This document shows positions 58,878-64,000 of a stretch of DNA of 64,000 nt, piece by piece. The DNA is from Bacteroidaceae bacterium. GTDB lineage: Bacteria; Bacteroidota; Bacteroidia; Bacteroidales; Bacteroidaceae. A program made the position numbers and the translations under genes. Each line of letters opens with the position of its first letter. Positions within the stretch are counted from its first letter, which is position 1. Under the pieces are notes generated by a model, which saw nothing but the letters and a program-made list of their open reading frames with translations, searched no databases and was not told the origin of the DNA. Where the stretch lies: NCBI GenBank assembly GCA_017633615.1, contig JAGBPB010000077.1:39250-103249 (forward strand). Reading direction: 5' to 3'.

Positions 58878-60659
58878 TCAAAGTCTGGAGGAGTTGTCTG
58901 CCAGGACGTCGTGGACCAAGGTGGTGACCATCTGCTTTAAATCATCCATGAACTGGGCGGGCTGGTATTTGCCGCGCTCTATCTCGCGCAGGTGCTTCTC
59001 CCAGATTCCCGTGAGTTCGGCGCTCTTGAGCAACTCCTCATGGATAAGGTCTATGAGGCCGATGCCCGTGGGCGTGGGATAGAGGTTCTTCTTCTCTTTA
59101 CGCATGTATCCGCGTTTATATAAGGTCTCTATTATGGCGGCACGGGTTGAGGGGCGGCCTATTCCGTTCTCCTTCATGGCGTCACGCAACTCCTCATCAT
59201 TTACCAGCTTACCTGCGGTTTCCATGGCACGCAACAGGGTTGCCTCAGTGTAGGGTTTGGGCGGGGTGGTCCACTTTTCCTGCAGCTCGGGCAGGTGGGG
59301 ACCGCTCTCATCGACGGTGAACTGCGGCAGTATGCGCTCGTCATCATCGGCCTTTTCATCGGTCTTTTCCTTGTCAAAGAGCACTCTCCATCCGGGTTTG
59401 AGTATCTCACGGCCTGTTGTCTTGAACTCTGCTCGGCCGGCCTTGCCAAGAACCGTCGTCTGGGCGTAGAGGCAGTCGGGGTAGAAGACGGCTATGAACC
59501 TACGGGCTATCAGGTCAAACACGGCGCGTTCCTGTTGGGTCAGGTTGTTGGGATTAACACCTGTGGGTATGATGGCATGGTGATCGGTCACCTTGCTGTT
59601 GTCAAACACCTTTTTGGACTTGGGCAGTTTGACTCCCTCCAGTGGGGCGGTGAACTGGGCATAATCTTTGAGCCCCTTCAGGATGCCGGGGCACTTGGGG
59701 TAGATGTCATCGCTCAGGAACGTGGTATCCACGCGCGGGTATGTGGTTATCTTCTTCTCGTATAGTGACTGGATGGTCTTGAGGGTGTCATCGGCCGAAT
59801 AACCGTATTTGCGGTTGCACTCAACCTGGAGCGACGTCAGGTCAAACAGACGTGGGGCGTAGTCCTTGCCCTCCTTGCGGGCCACATCGGTTATTACAAA
59901 GTTCAGTGGACGGATCTCTTCCAGCAGTGCCTGACCATCCTCAATCTTGGTGAACTTACCCTTGGTATATGAAAATGATGTGTCGCGGTATGTGGTCTTG
60001 AGCTCCCAGTACTGCTCGGGCTTGAAGTTGTCAATCTCCTTCTGGCGGTTGACCACAAGAGCCAGGGTGGGGGTCTGTACGCGGCCGATGGAGAGCACCT
60101 GGCGACTGTTGCCTGTGCGGTACTTGATGGTGTAAAGGCGGGTGGCATTCATGCCTAGCAGCCAATCACCGATGGCGCGACAAAGCCCGGCTTCGTATAG
60201 TGATTTGAATGCATCCTGATCCTGAAGGCGGCTGAATCCTTCACGTATGGATTCCTCAGTCAAAGATGATATCCATAAACGTTTTACCGGGCACTTGGCA
60301 CCGGCTTTCTGCATAACCCAGCGCTGAATGAGCTCACCCTCCTGGCCGGCATCACCGCAATTGATAATGCCATCGGCATTCTGCATGAGTGACTCAATTA
60401 TCTTGAATTGTTTCTCAATTCCTTTATCCTCAATCAGTTTAATACCGAACCGGGGCGGAATCATGGGCAGACTACCCAGGTTCCAGTTCTTCCAGTTTGG
60501 AGTGTAGTCATGGGGTTCTTTCAGGGTACAAAGATGGCCGAAGGTCCAGGTTACCTGGTAACCGTTACCCTCAATGTACCCGTCGTGTTTTGTCTTGGCG
60601 CCCAGTACATCGGCTATATCCTTTGCCACGCTGGGCTTCTCAGCAATACATACTATCAT
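58878..60659 (-). CDS. topB: DNA topoisomerase III
   Basis: Type IA topoisomerase that decatenates and relaxes DNA. The 593 residues are somewhat shorter than many TopB enzymes. The Toprim domain begins IVCIAEKPSVAKDIADVL; GHLCTLKEPHDY follows, and GDAGQEGELIQRWVM is the acidic Toprim block. ALGMNATRLYTIK, SIGRVQTPTLALV and the catalytic-Tyr region KITTYPRVDTTFLSDDIYP are clear. KENGIGRPSTRAAIIETLYKRGYM is near the end. No C-terminal zinc finger is visible. It is downstream of porE on the same strand. Confidence 0.94.
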   Translation of the reverse strand: MIVCIAEKPSVAKDIADVLGAKTKHDGYIEGNGYQVTWTFGHLCTLKEPHDYTPNWKNWNLGSLPMIPPRFGIKLIEDKGIEKQFKIIESLMQNADGIINCGDAGQEGELIQRWVMQKAGAKCPVKRLWISSLTEESIREGFSRLQDQDAFKSLYEAGLCRAIGDWLLGMNATRLYTIKYRTGNSRQVLSIGRVQTPTLALVVNRQKEIDNFKPEQYWELKTTYRDTSFSYTKGKFTKIEDGQALLEEIRPLNFVITDVARKEGKDYAPRLFDLTSLQVECNRKYGYSADDTLKTIQSLYEKKITTYPRVDTTFLSDDIYPKCPGILKGLKDYAQFTAPLEGVKLPKSKKVFDNSKVTDHHAIIPTGVNPNNLTQQERAVFDLIARRFIAVFYPDCLYAQTTVLGKAGRAEFKTTGREILKPGWRVLFDKEKTDEKADDDERILPQFTVDESGPHLPELQEKWTTPPKPYTEATLLRAMETAGKLVNDEELRDAMKENGIGRPSTRAAIIETLYKRGYMRKEKKNLYPTPTGIGLIDLIHEELLKSAELTGIWEKHLREIERGKYQPAQFMDDLKQMVTTLVHDVLADNSSRL

Positions 60660-60674
60660 CGGTCCGTCTGAATA

Positions 60675-60983
60675 TCAAATAACCCTTACGCTTACTTTTC
60701 GTCCCAGTCCCTGAAATAGTTTTACCAGCGTTGAAAGCTGGATATCTGTGTGTCCTCTCTCTACTCTTGAGATAAAACTCTTCTTTGTTCCAATCTTGTC
60801 AGCAAGTTGTTCTTGGGTCAGTCCCGCCCTAAGGCGTTCATCTTTAAGCTGCTCACCTATAATAAAGGCATCGCACTCCATATCGAACTGTTCACGTTCC
60901 GGGGTGCCGATCGCTCCAAAATCCTCCGTAATGAGGTCTTCAATCGGAGTCAGATTCTTTTCTTTAAGATCTTTTCTATCCAT
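60675..60983 (-). CDS. XRE-family antitoxin (HigA-like)
   Basis: A 102-residue protein from the ATG at 60983; the frame is open to 61007. A helix-turn-helix of the XRE type occupies the C-terminal half (LKDERLRAGLTQEQLADKIGTKKSFISRVERGHTDIQLSTLVKLFQGLG), as in HigA-type antitoxins that bind their own promoter. The N-terminal acidic part (MDRKDLKEKNLTPIEDLITEDFGAIGTPEREQFDMECDAFIIGEQ) probably binds the toxin. It overlaps the end of the upstream toxin gene by 8 bp. Confidence 0.82.
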   Translation of the reverse strand: MDRKDLKEKNLTPIEDLITEDFGAIGTPEREQFDMECDAFIIGEQLKDERLRAGLTQEQLADKIGTKKSFISRVERGHTDIQLSTLVKLFQGLGRKVSVRVI

Positions 60984-61338
60984 TGTTCTTGTTTTTTTTC
61001 TGTTCAAAATACTTCTTCATCAGAGCCTCAGCCTTGTCAAGTTGTTCAATAGGGGTTTTCTGAGCCTTCTTTTGAAATCCATTGAACAAAATCACAAGAT
61101 TACCTTCATCAAAGCAGCAAAACACTCGGTATATGTTTCCTTCATATTCCAGGCGTATTTCATATAATCCTTTACGCCCTTTTATCGCTTTCAAGAACTT
61201 GACCGGAATAACCTCCACCTTCATTATCAGTGTCAGTATCTGGTACAGTTTCTTGAGAGTATCCCTATCAAGTGTTTTCCTGAACTCTTTGAAGTGGTCT
61301 TCAAATGCCACTACCTTCCTGATGAATTGTGTTTTCAT
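60976..61338 (-). CDS. RelE/HigB-type toxin (phage-derived Gp49-like)
   Basis: A 120-residue toxin of the HigB/Gp49-like group, encoded upstream of its antitoxin as in higBA. The ATG at 61338 is preferred; the frame reaches 61353, which lies within the promoter. Family pattern: a basic N-terminus, KLYQILTLIMKVEVIPVKFLKAIKGRKGLYEIRLEYEGNIYRVFCCFDEGNLVILFNGFQKKAQKTPIEQLDKAEALMKKY, in which L-x-E-x-R, YRVF and LF-x-G-F-x-K-K are typical of the RelE-like fold. Activity against mRNA is inferred from the family. The operon promoter has a palindromic spacer. Confidence 0.85.
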   Translation of the reverse strand: MKTQFIRKVVAFEDHFKEFRKTLDRDTLKKLYQILTLIMKVEVIPVKFLKAIKGRKGLYEIRLEYEGNIYRVFCCFDEGNLVILFNGFQKKAQKTPIEQLDKAEALMKKYFEQKKNKNNG

Positions 61339-61350
61339 AAATATTTGTCG

Positions 61351-61381
61351 CAAAGATAACTAATTAGTGAACAATTTCAAA
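61351..61381 (-). promoter_or_regulatory. Promoter of the toxin-antitoxin operon with operator-like palindrome
   Basis: Minus strand: TTTG (61381-61378), 19-bp spacer, TATCTTTG (61358-61351), a full consensus match. A perfect 10-bp palindrome ACTAATTAGT (61359-61368) lies directly next to the -7 box, where the XRE antitoxin could bind. Confidence 0.7.
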
Positions 61382-61391
61382 TTAATGGAAT

Positions 61392-61424
61392 AAAAAAACC
61401 TTCTGACACCGATGGTCGAGAAGG
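61392..61424 (-). terminator. Terminator of the hypothetical gene
   Basis: Minus strand: CCTTCT and AGAAGG enclose a smaller stem GAC/GTC and are followed by T7. It isolates this gene from the downstream toxin promoter. Confidence 0.75.
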
Positions 61425-61517
61425 AATGCAACTCTATTGGTACCAGATACAACAAAGATACTCAAAATATGAAACAAGTGGCTCCTTTACGAAAAGAATC
61501 AGGAGTGTTGTTGATAT

Positions 61518-61922
61518 TTAAAGTGCTCTTATTTTGAATTTAATCCAATTGAAGAATCTCCTTATGGGTCTATGTTTATAGATGACAGATGGGGGACCAT
61601 ACGCACAGGCAAATTCTTCGACATCGATTAGTGAAATAAGATCGGCTATAGAATCATTGATTTTTTCAACCTTGACGACAGTATTTGTTTCTTTTATTGT
61701 CAATCTTGATATTGACAAGGTATCCGGATGATTTATAGTGTCAGCCACTGCATCCACATTCTTATTAGGTATTGTATCACTTGTATTAGCTTGGATGGGA
61801 ATGGAGGGTAAAACTGATGCCTTTGCTGTATTAGTGATTATTGACAGCAATAGCAGCGACACACTGCATATTATAAAGCTCCATCCCTTGTAAATGCAGA
61901 TTCTTATGGTCCTGATTTTCAT
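61518..61922 (-). CDS. Hypothetical exported protein
   Basis: A 134-residue protein with one N-terminal hydrophobic segment (WSFIICSVSLLLLSIITNTAKAS, about residues 14-36), either a signal peptide or an anchor. The mature part is rich in Asp/Asn/Thr/Ile (IPNKNVDAVADTINHPDTLSISRLTIKETNT) and ends in a basic region (IYKHRPIRRFFNWIKFKIRAL). A short motif FACAYGPPS is present. No family recognised. The region is AT-rich and the gene sits alone between the toxin-antitoxin pair and the inverted-repeat element, so it may be an acquired gene. Confidence 0.5.
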   Translation of the reverse strand: MKIRTIRICIYKGWSFIICSVSLLLLSIITNTAKASVLPSIPIQANTSDTIPNKNVDAVADTINHPDTLSISRLTIKETNTVVKVEKINDSIADLISLIDVEEFACAYGPPSVIYKHRPIRRFFNWIKFKIRAL

Positions 61923-61944
61923 ATTGCCAACTGTATTTGTTGGA

Positions 61945-61969
61945 CAAAAGTAATGTTAGGACACTAACA
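61945..61969 (-). promoter_or_regulatory. -7 element and adjacent palindrome upstream of the hypothetical gene
   Basis: TACTTTTG (61952-61945) on the minus strand, 22 bp upstream of the ATG. A palindrome TGTTAG-GACA-CTAACA (61954-61969) lies immediately upstream of it. Confidence 0.4.
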
Positions 61970-62029
61970 ATTAAAGCAAATAGGCGTTGCAAAACCGTTG
62001 CATTTGAGAGTAAGGCTGGCTAAGCGAGC

Positions 62030-62159
62030 AAAACTTGAAGGGGTATGGTCTCGGAAACCGTCGCCACCCTCGGCGCGTTAGAGGGAGGGGTCCGCTCCGA
62101 AGGAGTGGGAGGGATAGCGCGAAGCGCGTAGTTTCAGAGACTATACCCCTTCAAGTTTT
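62030..62159. repeat. 130-bp inverted-repeat element
   Basis: Arms of 29 nt (62030-62058 and 62131-62159) match at 27 of 29 positions. The inner 72 nt contain two smaller hairpins with GAA loops, one CTCC-GAA-GGAG and one GCGC-GAA-GCGC, and a CGCC...GGCG pair. There is no ORF, terminal T-run or flanking direct repeat. It lies between the hypothetical gene and the mutase terminator in the 304-bp gap 61923-62226; the rest of that gap holds only a -7 element, CGTTGCA direct repeats (61985-61991, 61996-62002) and this element. Confidence 0.8.
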
Positions 62160-62174
62160 CCCCGAATAATGCAC

Positions 62175-62206
62175 AAAAAAGAGGACGGCTGTTGAGCCAT
62201 CCTCTT
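62175..62206 (-). terminator. Terminator of the methylmalonyl-CoA mutase gene
   Basis: Minus strand: stem AAGAGGA-GGCT with its complement around GTTG-type loop (one mismatch), followed by T6. Confidence 0.85.
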
Positions 62207-62226
62207 CTGATTGTTAAATGGAACTG

Positions 62227-64000
62227 TTACTCAGCGAGGAGGAGTTCCATGATCTGGCAAGCGGCCTTGGCTACGCTGGTGCCGGGGCCGAAGATTGCGG
62301 CTGCGCCAGCCTTGTAGAGGAAGTCGTAATCCTGTGCGGGAATGACACCACCCACGATTACCATGATGTCCTCGCGGCCCAGCTTCTTGAGCTCCTCGAT
62401 AACCTGCGGAACCAGAGTCTTGTGACCGGCGGCCAGAGAGGATACGCCCAGAATGTGGACATCGTTCTCGACGGCCTCGCGGGCAGACTCGGCAGGAGTC
62501 TGGAAGAGCGGACCCATATCAACGTCAAAACCGCAGTCGGCATAACCGGTGGCTACAACCTTGGCGCCGCGGTCATGACCGTCCTGACCCATCTTGGCAA
62601 TCATGATACGGGGCTGACGGCCCTCCTTCTTTGCGAACTCTGCTGTAAGAGAGCAGGCTCTCTCGAAGTCTGCGTCTTTCTTGCTTTCTGATGAATACAC
62701 GCCTGAAATTGTTCTGATTACTGCTTTATAACGGCCTACAACCTTCTCGCAGGCATATGAAATCTCACCCAGTGATGCACGCACCTTGGCGGCCTCGACG
62801 GCAAGGGCAAGCAGGTTGCCCTGACCGGTCTCGACGCATTTGGTGATGGCCTCAAGAGCCTTCTGTACATCGGCCTCGTTGCGGTTGGCGCGGAGCTGCT
62901 TCAAGCGCTCAATCTGCTGGTTGCGCACGGCGGTGTTATCGACTTCAAGGATATCAATGGGATCCTCATGGTCCAGACGGTACTTGTTGGTTCCAACAAT
63001 GGTCTGAACGCCACAGTCTATACGTGCCTGTGTGCGGGCTGCAGCCTCCTCAATACGCATCTTGGGCAGACCGGTCTCAATGGCCTTGGCCATACCGCCC
63101 AGCTTCTCAATCTCCTGGATATGCTCCCATGCCTTGTGGGCAATCTCATTGGTCAGAGACTCAATGTAGTATGAGCCTGCCCACGGGTCAACCTCACGGC
63201 ATACGTTGGTCTCTTCCTGGATGTAAATCTGGGTGTTACGGGCAATACGTGCCGAGAAGTCGGTAGGCAGTGCGATAGCCTCATCAAGGGCGTTGGTGTG
63301 CAGTGACTGGGTATGACCCAGGGCAGCAGCCATAGCCTCAATGCAGGTGCGGCCTACGTTATTGAACGGATCCTGCTCAGTGAGTGACCAACCTGATGTC
63401 TGGCTGTGTGTACGCAGAGCCATTGACTTGGGGTTCTTGGCGCCGAAGCTCTTGGTAATCTTGGCCCAGAGCAGACGTGCTGCACGCATCTTGGCAATCT
63501 CCATGAGGTGGTTGGTACCTATGGCCCAGAAGAATGACAGACGCGGTGCAAAGGTGTCGATGCTCATGCCGGCGTTGATACCTGCGCGCAGATACTCCAT
63601 ACCATCGGCCAGGGTGTAAGCCAACTCGATATCGGCAGTAGCACCTGCCTCCTGCATGTGGTAACCGGAGATTGATATTGAGTTGAACTTGGGCATATTC
63701 TGTGATGTGTACTCGAATATGTCGGCGATGATCTTCATTGAGAACTTAGGAGGATAGATATAGGTGTTACGTACCATGAACTCCTTGAGGATATCGTTCT
63801 GGATTGTACCCTGAAGTTCCTCGAGTGTGGCACCCTGCTCCAGACCTGATACTATATAGAAGGCCAGGATAGGCAGAACAGCGCCGTTCATTGTCATTGA
63901 CACTGACATCTTGTTAAGAGGTATGCCGTCAAACAGCACTTTCATATCCTCAACAGAGCAGATGGATACACCGGCCTTACCTACGTCACCGACCACACGC
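62227..64000 (-). CDS. mutB: Methylmalonyl-CoA mutase large subunit, C-terminal part (partial)
   Basis: B12-dependent interconversion of methylmalonyl-CoA and succinyl-CoA, part of the succinate-propionate pathway of gut Bacteroidota. The gene runs off the window end; about 590 residues remain, and roughly 125 N-terminal ones are missing. The visible TIM-barrel part includes [92 protein letters not shown] and [19 protein letters not shown]. The C-terminal cobalamin domain has the DGHDRG motif (D-x-H-x-x-G, near 62575) and ends [26 protein letters not shown]. The stop is followed by a terminator; the small subunit is expected upstream, outside the window. Confidence 0.95.
   Translation of the reverse strand, partial: RVVGDVGKAGVSICSVEDMKVLFDGIPLNKMSVSMTMNGAVLPILAFYIVSGLEQGATLEELQGTIQNDILKEFMVRNTYIYPPKFSMKIIADIFEYTSQNMPKFNSISISGYHMQEAGATADIELAYTLADGMEYLRAGINAGMSIDTFAPRLSFFWAIGTNHLMEIAKMRAARLLWAKITKSFGAKNPKSMALRTHSQTSGWSLTEQDPFNNVGRTCIEAMAAALGHTQSLHTNALDEAIALPTDFSARIARNTQIYIQEETNVCREVDPWAGSYYIESLTNEIAHKAWEHIQEIEKLGGMAKAIETGLPKMRIEEAAARTQARIDCGVQTIVGTNKYRLDHEDPIDILEVDNTAVRNQQIERLKQLRANRNEADVQKALEAITKCVETGQGNLLALAVEAAKVRASLGEISYACEKVVGRYKAVIRTISGVYSSESKKDADFERACSLTAEFAKKEGRQPRIMIAKMGQDGHDRGAKVVATGYADCGFDVDMGPLFQTPAESAREAVENDVHILGVSSLAAGHKTLVPQVIEELKKLGREDIMVIVGGVIPAQDYDFLYKAGAAAIFGPGTSVAKAACQIMELLLAE

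Overview
The window comes from a Bacteroidota chromosome, most likely order Bacteroidales (Prevotella/Bacteroides-like); the genus cannot be fixed from sequence alone. Evidence: promoters with the Bacteroidota -7 motif TAnnTTTG (often with an upstream TTTG), almost no Shine-Dalgarno sequences, many outer-membrane and SPII lipoproteins, a GH97 glycosidase, a BspA-type leucine-rich-repeat protein, a PorE-like protein, the long form of SecA, and tRNA genes that do not encode CCA. No rRNA, CRISPR array, transposase or prophage is visible.

Layout. 1-9.7 kb: 3' part of lptD, asnA, ung, a lipoprotein gene, a run of three hairpins, tRNA-Arg(CCG), an outer-membrane protein, a GH97 alpha-glycosidase and a small lipoprotein. 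9.7-14.3 kb: lysS-gpsA-pgi-HAD phosphatase, forward. 14.3-18.75 kb, reverse: aroC, a SlyD-like FKBP with a Cys-rich tail, and a 918-residue protein joining a lipoprotein N-acyltransferase (Lnb/DUF4105 + 5 TM) to an alkaline-phosphatase-fold domain that has lost its catalytic residues. 18.8-26.3 kb, forward envelope-biogenesis cluster: coaX, an OM barrel protein, a TPR protein, lptC, a CNNM/CorC protein and a PpiD-like folding factor. 26.3-31.9 kb, reverse: the valine/isoleucine operon ilvD-ilvB-ilvN-ilvC. Its leader has all parts of a ribosome-mediated attenuator: a Val/Ile-rich leader peptide, an antiterminator and a terminator. 32-35.8 kb: secA and a small acidic protein.

35.9-43.0 kb is a more AT-rich, apparently single-operon surface locus: lipoproteins, a BspA-like LRR protein with a T9SS-like C-terminus, a TPR-TM protein with a helix-turn-helix-like tail, and three barrel-type proteins. 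43.1-49.1 kb: tolC, adaptor and RND pump genes, then a PII-like gene. 49.1-51.2 kb, reverse: thiL and lpxK. 51.4-54.0 kb: tRNA-Ser(GGA), then exbB, a four-TM protein and two exbD genes. 54.1-60.7 kb: folA and thyA (reverse), an RsmF-like rRNA methyltransferase (forward), then a PorE-like TPR/PD40/OmpA lipoprotein and topB (reverse). 60.7-61.9 kb: a HigBA-like toxin-antitoxin pair and a hypothetical exported protein. 62.0-62.2 kb: a large inverted-repeat element. 62.2-64 kb: the C-terminal part of methylmalonyl-CoA mutase, cut by the window end.

Less expected elements are: (i) the ilv attenuator; (ii) a dispersed repeat built from hexamers (TTTGGC/GCCAAA arms around a conserved core), seen three times, always between same-strand genes and twice inside the ilv operon; (iii) the Lnb/pseudo-phosphatase fusion; (iv) the AT-rich surface operon with its own candidate membrane regulator; (v) the 130-bp inverted repeat at 62.03-62.16 kb.
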